The position numbers were made by a program, and so were the translations under genes. Of a stretch of DNA of 64,000 nucleotides, positions 43,170-52,572 are shown piece by piece (position 1 is the first letter of the stretch; the number at the start of each line of letters is the position of its first letter). Origin of the DNA: CAYRNY01 sp964425755 (lineage in GTDB: Bacteria > Chloroflexota > Anaerolineae > Aggregatilineales > Aggregatilineaceae); contig CAYRNY010000019.1 in the NCBI GenBank assembly GCA_964425755.1, positions 38,936 to 102,935 on the forward strand. The letters are read 5' to 3'. The notes beneath the pieces are model-generated. The model saw only the letters and a program-made list of their open reading frames with translations, had not been told where the DNA came from and made no database searches.

Positions 43170-43436
43170 ATGGCAGGTCACATGCGTAACCCGATTGACC
43201 TTGCCGGTCTGTACACCGGGCCAGCGGCCCGCATACAGATCACCAGCAGTCACTTGCAGACTGCACGGCTCGCGTCACTCCCGGCAGATTCAATCGGTCA
43301 GGGAGGCGCAAGCCACCACCTAACCGAACAGAATCGACACGAGATAAACGGACAGTTTTCGCCCGAACGTAACAGGAAACAACAGGCGCTGCGACAGGGT
43401 AAACGACGTGTAGCTGGTAAGGAGTCGCCCGCCTGA
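43170..43436 (+). CDS. Hypothetical small protein
   Basis: An 88-residue frame with an excellent AAGGAGG (43155-43161) 8 bp before ATG 43170, directly after the 42862 gene. The product is polar and basic (RNRKQQALRQGKRR). Codon bias is weak, so the strong Shine-Dalgarno is the main support. No motif is recognised. Confidence 0.4.
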   Translation: MAGHMRNPIDLAGLYTGPAARIQITSSHLQTARLASLPADSIGQGGASHHLTEQNRHEINGQFSPERNRKQQALRQGKRRVAGKESPA

Positions 43437-43537
43437 GGACAAGCAGGGGCATATTCGCAGCTTCTCAAGCTGATAGCAGGGCTGCACGGCGCGCCGGATG
43501 ACGCGCCCGGCAGCATCGCAGATGCAGACCGGCGGTT

Positions 43538-43594
43538 CGTGTGGGAAGTGTGTGCGGCGAAATGGGTGTTGGCTCCTTCCCACACGGGCCTTTT
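43538..43594 (+). terminator. Hairpin, possible terminator of the small-gene group
   Basis: CGTGTGGGAAG (43538-43548) pairs perfectly with CTTCCCACACG (43576-43586) around a 27-base loop, followed by GGCCTTTT. The long loop makes it either a terminator or part of a structured RNA. Confidence 0.4.
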
Positions 43595-43684
43595 CCCGCC
43601 ACACGGCGGCGTCCGGTCCGGCGTCACACGCGGCGCGCTGGTTAGCAAGGGGGCGGCGCGCCTATCGCACGCGAGAAAGTTTGA

Positions 43685-43876
43685 GTGAAGGAGGCAACAC
43701 ATCATGGGGAGTTGCTGCTAAACCTGGTAGAGTTCCTTTTGGTGGCCTTGTTGGGTTTTATGCCTTTGATCATTGTGCATTGGGTAGACCGGCGGCCCGA
43801 AATCCATGTCCCGCGCGGGGTGGTGCATATCGCCGCTGCCGTGAAGACGTTCGTCCTGGTCAACTTGCCCGATTGA
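43685..43876 (+). CDS. Small membrane protein of unknown function
   Basis: Up to 63 residues, with a hydrophobic helix LLLNLVEFLLVALLGFMPLI followed by a polar stretch and a second weak hydrophobic segment near the end. The start is uncertain. AAGGAGG at 43688-43694 lies inside the first codons if GTG 43685 is used, and would better serve an internal TTG at 43712. An ATG at 43704 is out of frame and gives only five codons. No family is recognised. Confidence 0.4.
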   Translation: MKEATHHGELLLNLVEFLLVALLGFMPLIIVHWVDRRPEIHVPRGVVHIAAAVKTFVLVNLPD

Positions 43877-43969
43877 TTCATCCCGATCAAATTCTGAGGG
43901 CGACCCGGTGCGTGCGTCCCGGCACGGCTGGACGTGTTGTACAGGAGTACGGCACACGGTTTGACACGA

Positions 43970-44040
43970 TCGGGGATAGTTTAACGGCAGAACACCTGGC
44001 TTTGGACCAGGCGGTTGGGGTTCGAATCCCTGTCCCCGAG
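43970..44040 (+). tRNA. trnQ-TTG: tRNA-Gln (anticodon TTG)
   Basis: The acceptor arms TCGGGGA (43970-43976) and TCCCCGA (44033-44039) pair perfectly. The anticodon stem CCTGG/CCAGG encloses the loop CTTTGGA with anticodon TTG. The T-arm is GGGGTTCGAATCCC, and the U1-A72 pair is typical of tRNA-Gln. The CCA end is not encoded. The two genes beside it are unrelated to translation. Confidence 0.93.
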
Positions 44041-44175
44041 CCTGCGGGCTGGCGTCGCTGGTACGGCGCGCCAGCTCAACGACAACGCTGGCGGGCGCGT
44101 CCGACCAAGTCGCCGGATTCGCGCCCGTCTGCATTTACCCGGAAAAGCCCGACCGCCGACCGGTGCGGCGCGGGG

Positions 44176-44535
44176 TCAGTCCGGGCGGTAGTAGTCGAGG
44201 ATGTTGATCAGGTCGGTGACACTGACCGGTTTCACCACAAAATCATTGCTGCCGATCTCATTTGCCCAGCGCACGTAATCCTGCAGGTCATACGCCGTCA
44301 GCGCGACGATCGGCACGTTGACGCCGCGTGCGCGCAGAATTTCGGTCAGTTGCAGGCCGTTCATGCCTTCGCCAAAGTCGATATCGGTCAGGATCAGGTC
44401 GGCATCACCGGGGAAGATCTGTTCAGCGGCTTCTTCAGCGCTGGCGAATGTGCTGAGGGTATCCCGCGTGTGCTGGATCACCCGCTCCAGCAGCGCGATG
44501 TTCGCCGGATCGTCTTCAACGTAGATAATGTGCAT
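44176..44535 (-). CDS. Single-domain response regulator
   Basis: A 119-residue receiver with E7-D8-D9, phospho-acceptor D51 (LILTDIDFGEG), Thr in ALTAYDL and Lys in VVKPVSV, and no output domain. GAGGAG lies 6 bp before ATG 44535, and the upstream extension is not family-like. It resembles the Cph1-response-regulator/Spo0F type of small receivers. No kinase gene is adjacent, so it must pair with a kinase elsewhere. Confidence 0.9.
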   Translation of the reverse strand: MHIIYVEDDPANIALLERVIQHTRDTLSTFASAEEAAEQIFPGDADLILTDIDFGEGMNGLQLTEILRARGVNVPIVALTAYDLQDYVRWANEIGSNDFVVKPVSVTDLINILDYYRPD

Positions 44536-44747
44536 CGTTCGCTCCTCATCAACCTGATCATGCCGCGCCGATCGTATCACGGCATGCGCCGTTCAAGCAA
44601 TAGTATGTTAGGCTAATTTAAACACCAGGTTTACTGGCACGTAAGAAATGTTAGCAGCGCGGCCCGCCGCCCGATCCGGCTGCGCGGGCGGCACGGCAAC
44701 ACGCGCGCTCCAGCAGCCGGCAGAACATTCAAGCGAGGGCCAACCCT

Positions 44748-46217
44748 ATGATTGATGGAAATGCGATACTGCAATTGGGCTACCCGGAAGGTAAGGTCGT
44801 CGGGCTGGCGCTGGACGCGGCGCAGGCCGCAGCGGACGAAGGCGCGACCGACGACGACGTCCTGGCCGAACTGGCGGATGTGCTGGCGCGCCCTGAGGAC
44901 TTCGAAGGCGACCCGGTGTATGGGCGGCTGGCGCGCGCCCTGCTGGGGACGCGCCGCCACCGCGAGCGCACGGCGGGCTACGACCTGAGCCACGCTGCGC
45001 CGTACAAGGTGTGGGGCGCAGAAGGGATCGAACCCGGCGCGCTGGAGCAGATCGAACGCGCGGTGCGGCTGCCGGTCGCAGTGCGCGGCGCGCTGATGCC
45101 GGACGCGCACCAGGGCTACGGATTGCCGATCGGCGGCGTGCTGGCGACGCACGAGAGCGTGATCCCTTACGCGGTGGGCGTCGATATCGCCTGCCGGATG
45201 CGCATGACTGTGTTCAACGCTTCGCCGCAGGTGCTCGACCAGCGACGCGAGCACTTCCGTACCGTGCTGGAAGAACAGACGTGTTTCGGGCCGGGGCAGA
45301 CGTGGGATACCCCGCGCGATCACGAGGTGATGCACGATCCTGCCTGGGACACGCACCCGGTCGCGCGCCGGCACAAAGATGTCGCGTGGGAGCAGCTCGG
45401 CACCAGCGGATCGGGCAATCACTTTGTGGAGTTCGGCGCGTTGCAGGGCCACACGACGATCGAAACGCCGCAGGGCACGATCCCGCCGGGGACGTATCTC
45501 GCCGTGCTCAGCCACAGCGGGAGCCGCCGCTTTGGGCTGGAGATGGCGAACCACTACACGCGCGTGGCGATGGACCTGCGCGCCGGGCTGCCGAAGGACT
45601 TCAAACACCTGGCGTGGCTGGAACTGGACGAGTCGGCAGGCGAGGAATACTGGCAGGCGATGGAGCTGGCGGGCAAGTATGCCAGCGCCAACCATGCCGT
45701 CATTCACCGCCAGATCGTGGATACCGTGCGCATCCCGGTGCTGGGCGGGATCGAAAACCACCACAATTTTGCCTGGAAGGAACAGGTCGACGGGGAAGAC
45801 GTGATCGTCCACCGCAAGGGCGCGACCCCCGCCAACAAGGACGCGCTCGGCGTGATCCCCGGCAGCATGAGCGCGCCGGGCTTCGTGGTGCGCGGACTGG
45901 GCAACCCGGAGTCGATCAACAGCGCGGCGCACGGCGCGGGCCGCCGCATGAGCCGCAAGCAGGCGTTCCGATCCTTCGATTGGGACAGCGTGCAGCGCAA
46001 GCTCGAGGACGAGGGCATCGAACTGCTGTCGGCGGGGTTGGACGAGGCTCCCGGCGCATACAAGGACATCCGGCAGGTGATGCAAGACCAGGCCGACCTG
46101 GTCGTGGCGCTGGCGGAGTTCCATCCGAAGCTGGTCAAGATGGACGCGGGCAAGGGTGGCCGCCGTCGCAGCAAGGGCCGCCGCAAAAGCCGCCGCAAGG
46201 GTCGCCGGCGCAAGTGA
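44748..46217 (+). CDS. rtcB: RNA-splicing ligase RtcB
   Basis: RtcB joins RNA 2',3'-cyclic phosphate or 3'-phosphate ends to 5'-OH ends using GTP and Mn2+. The protein has 489 residues with the expected motifs in order: MPDAHQGYG, GVDIACRM (Mn-binding Asp/Cys), SGSGNHFVEFG, LSHSGSRRFG, IENHHNFAW, VHRKGATPA, and SAAHGAGRRMSR with the likely guanylylated His. The last 23 residues are almost all Arg, Lys and Ser (KGGRRRSKGRRKSRR), an unusual basic tail that may bind RNA. No archease or rtcA gene lies beside it. Confidence 0.93.
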   Translation: MIDGNAILQLGYPEGKVVGLALDAAQAAADEGATDDDVLAELADVLARPEDFEGDPVYGRLARALLGTRRHRERTAGYDLSHAAPYKVWGAEGIEPGALEQIERAVRLPVAVRGALMPDAHQGYGLPIGGVLATHESVIPYAVGVDIACRMRMTVFNASPQVLDQRREHFRTVLEEQTCFGPGQTWDTPRDHEVMHDPAWDTHPVARRHKDVAWEQLGTSGSGNHFVEFGALQGHTTIETPQGTIPPGTYLAVLSHSGSRRFGLEMANHYTRVAMDLRAGLPKDFKHLAWLELDESAGEEYWQAMELAGKYASANHAVIHRQIVDTVRIPVLGGIENHHNFAWKEQVDGEDVIVHRKGATPANKDALGVIPGSMSAPGFVVRGLGNPESINSAAHGAGRRMSRKQAFRSFDWDSVQRKLEDEGIELLSAGLDEAPGAYKDIRQVMQDQADLVVALAEFHPKLVKMDAGKGGRRRSKGRRKSRRKGRRRK

Positions 46218-46490
46218 GTGCTGCTGGCGCCGCGAAAGAAAGCGCGGCGAGCGGCGACGAGCGAGCGCGAGCGCGTGCACGGGCGACGGTCGACGTCTGG
46301 ATCGAGAAGGTACACTGCGCGACAATTTGCCGCTGCGTCCGCCCCTGGTCCACAATATACATAGGCTTTGCGCAGTTTGGATTGAGGCCGGGGGCGGCGG
46401 GATCGCCCTGCGTAACGCCCACGATTATCGAACGCGGTGTCCGCGTTGCGTTCTCCGTCCTCGGGTGTCGTAGTGCGTTGGAGCGGGATC

Positions 46491-49328
46491 ATGGCTGGTG
46501 AGGTGTTCATTTCCTATGCACGCGAAGATAAAGCATTTGTGCGCCGCCTGCATGCGGAACTCAAGCAGCGGGACCGCGATGCATGGGTAGACTGGGAAGA
46601 TATCCCGCTTACGGCGGATTGGTGGGCCGAGATCCAGCGCGGGATTGACGCGGCTAACGTATTTGTCTTTGTGATCAGCCCGGATTCGGCGCGTTCGGCG
46701 GTGTGTTTCAAGGAGATCGAATACGCCGCGCAACACAACAAGCGCATGGTCCCGATCATGCACCGCCCGATCACCGATCCGGTGGACGAGCAGCGGCTGC
46801 ACCCCTCGATCAACGCCCACAACTGGATTTTCATCACCGAGGACGAGCAATTCGAGGCCGCCTTTGACCGGTTGCTGGAAGCGCTCGACACCGACCTGGC
46901 GTATGTGCGCGAGCACACGGCGCTGCTGGTCCGCGCGCAGGCGTGGGTGCACCGGCAGCGCGAGCCGGGGCTGCTGTTGCGCGGAAACGCCCTGCGCGAC
47001 GCCGAGGTGTGGCTCCAGCAGGGCCAGCAGAAAGAACGCAACCGGCCCACCGAGCTGCACGTCGAATACATCACGCGCAGCCGCCGCGCGCAGAATCGCC
47101 GCACCCAGCGCAACGCGGCGATCGGCGCAGTGGTGGCAGTGATCCTCGCGCTGGCGGTTACGTCGCTGGTGCTGTACGTGCGGGCCGAAGAGCAGCGCAG
47201 CATCGCCGAGGAGCAGCGCGCAAAAGCCGAGCAGAGCGAAGCGCTCGCCCAGGCGATCGGCATTTCGGCCCAGGCGCAGTTGGAGCTGTTCGGCCAACTG
47301 CCGGAGCGCGGGGTGCTACTCGCGCTTGAGGCGCTGGAGAATTACCCTTACGTCTACCAGGCGGAGCGCGCGCTCGGCACGGCGGTGCAGTCCAGCCGCG
47401 TCCGCGCGATTCTCCCGCAGTCACCGTCGGCCACCAACGCGGTCGCGTGGTCGGATGACGGGGGGCGCTTCGTCACGGTGGGCGAGGACAACACCGCGCA
47501 AATCTGGGATGCAGCGACCGGGCAGCCGCAAATCACCCTGATCGGGCACACGCGCGAGCTTATCAACGTCGACTGGTCGCCCAACGGCGCGTTGATCGCC
47601 ACCGCCGGGCGCGATAACGCGGTGCGCATCTGGGATGCGGCGACAGGCGAGCCGCTGCGCCTGTTTTCCGGTTATCCCGACTGGGTGCTGGACGTCGCTT
47701 GGTCACCGGACGGCACGCGCATTGCCACGACCAGCGCGGATGGTGCCGTGCGCGTGTGGGAGCTGCGTACCGGCGATTTGCTGCTCGACGTGCTGGCACA
47801 GGAACAGGCCTACGTTAACAGCGTTGACTGGTCGCCGGACGGGACCTGGTTGGTCACGGCGGAGCAGGCGGGTATGGTCCGGGTGTGGGACACGGCAAGC
47901 GGGGCGCAGGCGTTCAGTTGGACTGCGCACACGGGGAACGTAGCCGAGGCGGTATGGTCGCCGGGCGGGACGCACATCGCGACCGGCAGTTGGGATGAGA
48001 CGGTCCGCGTGTGGGATGTCCGCGAGGCCCTGGCGGTCAGCGATTCGGTGCGCCAGGAAGCCCCGGCGGTCAACCTGGAATACACGATCACCGACCACAT
48101 CAACAACGTGACCGGCGTGGCGTGGTCGCGGGATGGCTCGCTGCTGCTGACATCGAGCCGTGACCTGACCGCGCGCGTGTGGGATGCGGATAACGGTGCC
48201 CTGCTGTATACACTCGCCGGGCATACCGGCTGGGTCAACGATGCCGCCTGGTCCCCCGACGGATCGTATATCTTGACCGTGAGCAGCGACCGGCGGGCGC
48301 GGTTGTGGGCCGCGAATTCAGGTGGCGCGGAGCTGACGTTTGCGGGGCACACGCTGCGCGTGACCGGTGTTGCGTGGTCGCCCGACCAGCGACGCATCGC
48401 GACGGTCGGCGCCGATCGTGCCGTGATCATCTGGAACACGGAGCGCGGGTACCCGCTCAAGAAGATCGACGCACACGAACGCGTGTTGAATGGCGTGGCG
48501 TGGTCCCCGGACGGTGCGCTGATCGCGACGGCGGCGGATGATCGTACCGTGCGCGTGTGGGATGCCGCAACCGGGGGATTGCGCTACGCGTTTTCGCGCC
48601 ACCGTGACGCCGTTAACGCCGTAGCGTGGTCCCCGGACGGGACGCGCCTGGCATCCGCGAGCGATGCCGGCACGGTCATGCTGTGGGACGCGCTGACCGG
48701 GAACGAATTCCTGGCGCTGGTCGGGCACCGCGACCGGTTGACCAGCGTGCACTGGTCGCCCGATGGCGCGTGGATCGCGTCCGCCGACGAGGACGGCGTC
48801 GTGATGGTGTGGGATGCCGCGACAGGGCGGCGGCTGGCGCTGATCGAAACCGGGACGGACAAGGTCCCGGCGGCGGTCTTTTCTCCCGTGCCGGGCGATC
48901 TGCGCCTGGTGGTGGTGAACAACGACGAGACCGCGCGCATCTGGCGGCTGGACCCCGGCGCGGGCGGCGAGCTGCTGCCCGTCCCGCTGCAGGCGCTGGC
49001 CGGGCACACGCTCCCGCTGACCGGCGCGGCGTGGTCGTACAACGGCGAGCGCGTCGTCACGGTCAGCAACGATCGCACCGCGATCGTGTGGGACGCGGCG
49101 ACCGGCGCGCCGCTGCTCACGCTTGAGGGGCACGGCGACGATGTGCTGGCGGTTGACTGGGCACGTGACGGCACGTACATCGTCACCGCCGGGGCGGATA
49201 AGATGGCAAAAATGTGGCGCGTCTTCCCGACCACTGGTAACCTGATCGAATATGCTGAAGCCTGCTGCGCGGTGCGCGAGCTGACGCAGGCCGAGCGCGA
49301 GCAGTTCGGCCTGTTGCAGGAAGAGTGA
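46491..49328 (+). CDS. TIR-TM-WD40 repeat protein
   Basis: A 945-residue protein. The TIR domain (residues about 3-140) begins EVFISYAREDK; E75 in CFKEIEYA is at the position of the NADase catalytic Glu. A linker resembles the region after STAND modules (VRAQAWVHRQREPGLLLRG), but no P-loop NTPase precedes it. A membrane helix lies at about 209-230, then a coiled coil (EEQRSIAEEQRAKAEQ). About a dozen WD40 repeats run from about 312 to 925, many ending in WD or WN and starting VAWSPDG. The layout suggests ligand recognition by the propeller coupled to a TIR effector, as in immunity or regulated cell death. ATG 46491 has GGAGCGGG upstream. Confidence 0.88.
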   Translation: MAGEVFISYAREDKAFVRRLHAELKQRDRDAWVDWEDIPLTADWWAEIQRGIDAANVFVFVISPDSARSAVCFKEIEYAAQHNKRMVPIMHRPITDPVDEQRLHPSINAHNWIFITEDEQFEAAFDRLLEALDTDLAYVREHTALLVRAQAWVHRQREPGLLLRGNALRDAEVWLQQGQQKERNRPTELHVEYITRSRRAQNRRTQRNAAIGAVVAVILALAVTSLVLYVRAEEQRSIAEEQRAKAEQSEALAQAIGISAQAQLELFGQLPERGVLLALEALENYPYVYQAERALGTAVQSSRVRAILPQSPSATNAVAWSDDGGRFVTVGEDNTAQIWDAATGQPQITLIGHTRELINVDWSPNGALIATAGRDNAVRIWDAATGEPLRLFSGYPDWVLDVAWSPDGTRIATTSADGAVRVWELRTGDLLLDVLAQEQAYVNSVDWSPDGTWLVTAEQAGMVRVWDTASGAQAFSWTAHTGNVAEAVWSPGGTHIATGSWDETVRVWDVREALAVSDSVRQEAPAVNLEYTITDHINNVTGVAWSRDGSLLLTSSRDLTARVWDADNGALLYTLAGHTGWVNDAAWSPDGSYILTVSSDRRARLWAANSGGAELTFAGHTLRVTGVAWSPDQRRIATVGADRAVIIWNTERGYPLKKIDAHERVLNGVAWSPDGALIATAADDRTVRVWDAATGGLRYAFSRHRDAVNAVAWSPDGTRLASASDAGTVMLWDALTGNEFLALVGHRDRLTSVHWSPDGAWIASADEDGVVMVWDAATGRRLALIETGTDKVPAAVFSPVPGDLRLVVVNNDETARIWRLDPGAGGELLPVPLQALAGHTLPLTGAAWSYNGERVVTVSNDRTAIVWDAATGAPLLTLEGHGDDVLAVDWARDGTYIVTAGADKMAKMWRVFPTTGNLIEYAEACCAVRELTQAEREQFGLLQEE

Positions 49329-49379
49329 TCGTGGCACCATGCGGTACGTGATTACGGTAGTACGCGGGGATTGTTCGGT

Positions 49380-50432
49380 ATGCCTGACGCGGTGTTAGCG
49401 CGCGCGGACAAATGGCTGAGCGCCGGTGAGCCGGTCGCGGTGGCGACGATTGTCCGCATTCGCGGATCGTCGAGCCAGCCGCTGGGCGCGCGCATGGTGA
49501 TGACGCGCGACAACCGCTTTGAAGGCGCGGTCAGCGGCGGCTGTGTCGAGACCGACGTCTATGAAACGGCGCGCGCGGTGCTTGACGGCGGCGGGCCGCT
49601 GATGCTGCATTACAAGAAGGTTGAGAATCCCGTGATCGAGATCGGGCTGAACTGCGACGGCATGATCGACGTGCTGGTCGAGCGCCTGACGCCGGACCTG
49701 CGCGATCAACTGGCGGGGCAGGGCTACGCGCTGGTCACGCTCTGCGATCCGGGCCGCCCGCGTGACCCGAGGCCGCAGCACGTGTGCGTCACGCCGGACG
49801 GCACGCTGCCCGGCGCTGCGACCGGTGCCCTTGCCCTGTCGCCGGACGTGGCGCAACAGGTGATCGCGCAAGCCTGCGCGGTGTTGCGCACCGATCAAGC
49901 CGCCAGCCTGACACTCGCGGATGGGCGTGTCGCGTTGATCGAGCCACTGCTCGCGCCGCCGGTTCTGTGGATCGCGGGGGCCGAGCCGGTCGCCGCGCCG
50001 CTGGCCGAGTTCGCGCGGATCATGGGCTTCCGCGTCGTGATCAGCGATCCGCGCCCGGCGTTCGCCGTGCCGGAGCGGTTCCCTGCCGCCGACCGCGTGG
50101 TCGCGGCCTGGCCCAGGGACATGCTGCCCGAACTCGCGCTCGACGCGCGCGCGTGCGTCGTGTCGCTGAACCACGAGCCGCGTTTTGAGGACCCGCTGTG
50201 GCACGCGCTGGCGGATCAACCGGTGCGTTACCTGGGCGCGATCGGCAAACCCCAGCGTGCCATCGAACGCCGGGAACGTGCCGCCGCTGCCGGGTTCGAC
50301 CTGGACCGCCTGCCGCCGATCCACACGCCGGTGGGGCTGGACATCGGCGGGAAGTCGCCCGAAGAAATTGCGCTCAGCATCATCGCGGAGATCGTCGCGG
50401 TGTGCAACGGGCGCACGGTAGCACTTGCATGA
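49380..50432 (+). CDS. XdhC/CoxF-family protein
   Basis: A 350-residue protein. The N-terminal XdhC/CoxI domain covers about 10-75 (ATIVRIRGSSSQPLGARM, GAVSGGCVE). The C-terminal XdhC Rossmann domain covers about 185-330 (LWIAGAEPVAAPLAEFARIMG, YLGAIGKPQ and IHTPVGLDIGGKSPEEIALS). XdhC proteins deliver and sulfurate the molybdenum cofactor for xanthine dehydrogenase-type enzymes. No such molybdoenzyme is encoded here; an FAD-binding subunit-like gene lies 4 kb away at 54198. The next gene starts 7 bp after the stop, suggesting co-transcription. Confidence 0.87.
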   Translation: MPDAVLARADKWLSAGEPVAVATIVRIRGSSSQPLGARMVMTRDNRFEGAVSGGCVETDVYETARAVLDGGGPLMLHYKKVENPVIEIGLNCDGMIDVLVERLTPDLRDQLAGQGYALVTLCDPGRPRDPRPQHVCVTPDGTLPGAATGALALSPDVAQQVIAQACAVLRTDQAASLTLADGRVALIEPLLAPPVLWIAGAEPVAAPLAEFARIMGFRVVISDPRPAFAVPERFPAADRVVAAWPRDMLPELALDARACVVSLNHEPRFEDPLWHALADQPVRYLGAIGKPQRAIERRERAAAAGFDLDRLPPIHTPVGLDIGGKSPEEIALSIIAEIVAVCNGRTVALA

Positions 50433-50439
50433 GGCCCGC

Positions 50440-51201
50440 ATGGACATCGACGCTTACTTCGACCGCATCGCTTATCACGGAACATCCACCCCCACGCTAA
50501 GCACGTTGCGCCGCCTGCACCGCGCGCATTTACTGGCCGTGCCGTTTGAGAATCTCGACATCCACCTGGGCCGGGCGATCGTGCTGGACGAGCGCGCCCT
50601 GTTCGACAAGCTGGTGACTCGGCGGCGCGGCGGGTTCTGCTACGAGCAGAACGGCCTGTTCGCTGCCGTGCTGCGCGAGCTGGGCTTCGACGTGACGCTG
50701 CTGGAGGCGCGTGTCTTCGGCGCGGAGGGCCAGCCCGGTATCCCGTTCGATCACCTGACGCTGGTCGTGACGCTGGACGAGCGCTGGCTGGTGGATGTCG
50801 GCTTTGGCGACTCGTTTCTGGAGCCGCTGCGCCTCGACACGCCCGGCGTGCAGGTCCAGCATGGCGAGTTGTACCGCGTCACGCACGACGGGGCGCGCGG
50901 CCTGTATGCGCGGCGCAAGCGCGGCGGCGACTGGCGCGACGAGTACACGTTTTCGCTCACGCCGCGCCGTTTGAGCGACTTTTCCGGCGCTTGCACCTAT
51001 CACCAATCTTCCCCGGAGTCGTCTTTCACACGCAGACGGGTATGTTCCCGTGCCACGCCGGAAGGTCGCGTCACGCTCAGCGACCGGCGCCTGATCATCA
51101 CGCGCAACGGCACGCGTGACGAGCGCGAGTTGCCGGATGACGCGGCATTCCGTGCTGCGCTGCGCGAGCATTTCGGCATCCTCCTCGACGGGTTGGCGTG
51201 A
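50440..51201 (+). CDS. nat: Arylamine N-acetyltransferase
   Basis: A 253-residue enzyme that transfers acetyl from acetyl-CoA to arylamines or hydrazines. The catalytic triad is visible: C67 in RRGGFCYEQNG, H105 in GIPFDHLTL and D119 in WLVDVGFGD. GAGG at 50431-50434 overlaps the XdhC stop and supports ATG 50440. Chromosomal homologues take part in xenobiotic or secondary metabolism; the natural substrate is not indicated by the neighbours. Confidence 0.92.
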   Translation: MDIDAYFDRIAYHGTSTPTLSTLRRLHRAHLLAVPFENLDIHLGRAIVLDERALFDKLVTRRRGGFCYEQNGLFAAVLRELGFDVTLLEARVFGAEGQPGIPFDHLTLVVTLDERWLVDVGFGDSFLEPLRLDTPGVQVQHGELYRVTHDGARGLYARRKRGGDWRDEYTFSLTPRRLSDFSGACTYHQSSPESSFTRRRVCSRATPEGRVTLSDRRLIITRNGTRDERELPDDAAFRAALREHFGILLDGLA

Positions 51202-51309
51202 TAGCATGGCGTGACGTGTCATCTTCCCTGCCTTGCGCGTCGCGCCGGGGCTATGCTATTTTCTGAGCACACTCTCGCCGGGCTGCCCGGAAGTTGAGGA
51301 GCGCTCACC

Positions 51310-52542
51310 ATGACATCGTCCCTTACGTCGCGCGAAGCTGTGCCCGGAAAATGGCGCGCGCTGCTGCTGCTCTCGCTGGCCGAACTGCTCGGTATGTCGG
51401 TCTGGTTTTCCGCTTCGGCGGTTGTCCCTGCGCTCACCGATGCGTGGGCGCTGGACGACTCCGGCAAGGCCTGGCTCACCATGTCGGTGCAGATCGGGTT
51501 TGTGGCCGGCGCGCTGGGGTCTTCGGCGCTGGCCCTGGCCGACCGCATCCCCTCGCGGCAGTTTTTCGCCGTCTCAGCGCTGCTCGCCGCGCTCGCGACC
51601 GGTGCAATCCCCTTGTTTGCCACCGGCCTCACCCTGGCGTTGATCCTGCGCTTCCTGAGCGGTATGGTGCTGGCAGGCGTGTACCCGGTGGGCATGAAGA
51701 TCATGACGACGTGGACGCGCGAGGATCGCGGGCTGGGCATCGGGATGCTGGTCGGCGCGCTGACGGTTGGCTCGGCCTCGCCGCACCTGATTAACGCGCT
51801 GGGTGGGGTTGGCGACTGGCGGCCAGTGCTGTATCTCGCGGCGGGATCGGCGTTGCTGGGCTCGGTGATCGCGTTCTTTTTCGTGGAAGAAGGGCCGTTC
51901 CGCAGCTCGGCCCCGCGCCTGAGCCTGTCGCACGTGCGCGACATCCTGCGCGCGCGGGACGTCATGCTGGCAAATCTCGGCTACCTGGGCCACATGTGGG
52001 AACTTTTCGCGATGTGGTCGTGGATGCACGCGTTTCTGCTTGCCAGTTACGGGCTGTCCGGGGTGGCCGATACGTGGGCCAGCGCCGTGACGTTCGCGGT
52101 GATCGCGGCGGGCAGCCTGGGCAGTCTCGCGGCGGGCATCATGGCCGACCGCGTGGGCCGCACGACGATCACCATCGCGTCGCTCGGCATCAGCGGCACG
52201 TGCGCCCTGGGCATCGGTTTCCTCTACGGCCATAGCCCGGTTGTGCTCAGCGTTGTCGCGATCGTGTGGGGCCTGGTGATCGTGGCGGACTCGGCGCAGT
52301 TTTCCGCGTGCGTGAGCGAACTGGCCGACCGTAAGATCGTCGGCACGGCGTTGACGTTGCAGACCAGCATGGGGTTTCTGCTCACGCTGGTGACGATCCG
52401 GCTGCTGCCAAGCGTGGAAAACGCGGTCGGGTGGGAGTGGGCGTTTGCGTTTCTGGCGTTGGGGCCGCTGGTCGGCATCTGGGCCATGCTGGCGCTGCGC
52501 CGCTCAGACTCGGCGCTCAAGCTCGCCAACGGGAACCGGTAG
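51310..52542 (+). CDS. Major facilitator superfamily transporter
   Basis: A 410-residue protein with twelve predicted transmembrane helices. The loop between helices 2 and 3 carries LADRIPSRQFF, and the second half has IMADRVGRTTITIAS at the equivalent position, the usual MFS A-motif form. No substrate-specific motif is recognised, so it could be a drug, sugar-phosphate or nitrate/cyanate-type carrier. GAGGAG at 51296-51301 precedes the ATG. The promoter of the Phe T-box lies 30 bp after its stop. Confidence 0.88.
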   Translation: MTSSLTSREAVPGKWRALLLLSLAELLGMSVWFSASAVVPALTDAWALDDSGKAWLTMSVQIGFVAGALGSSALALADRIPSRQFFAVSALLAALATGAIPLFATGLTLALILRFLSGMVLAGVYPVGMKIMTTWTREDRGLGIGMLVGALTVGSASPHLINALGGVGDWRPVLYLAAGSALLGSVIAFFFVEEGPFRSSAPRLSLSHVRDILRARDVMLANLGYLGHMWELFAMWSWMHAFLLASYGLSGVADTWASAVTFAVIAAGSLGSLAAGIMADRVGRTTITIASLGISGTCALGIGFLYGHSPVVLSVVAIVWGLVIVADSAQFSACVSELADRKIVGTALTLQTSMGFLLTLVTIRLLPSVENAVGWEWAFAFLALGPLVGIWAMLALRRSDSALKLANGNR

Positions 52543-52572
52543 GGTGCGGGGACATTATCCCAAAGAAGATGG

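Noticed and set aside
43498..44616. A 372-codon plus-strand open frame across the tRNA-Gln region.
   Set aside because: It runs straight through the tRNA-Gln gene and antisense through the response regulator at 44176-44535, is Arg- and Pro-rich and has no family similarity. It is a by-product of GC-rich sequence.
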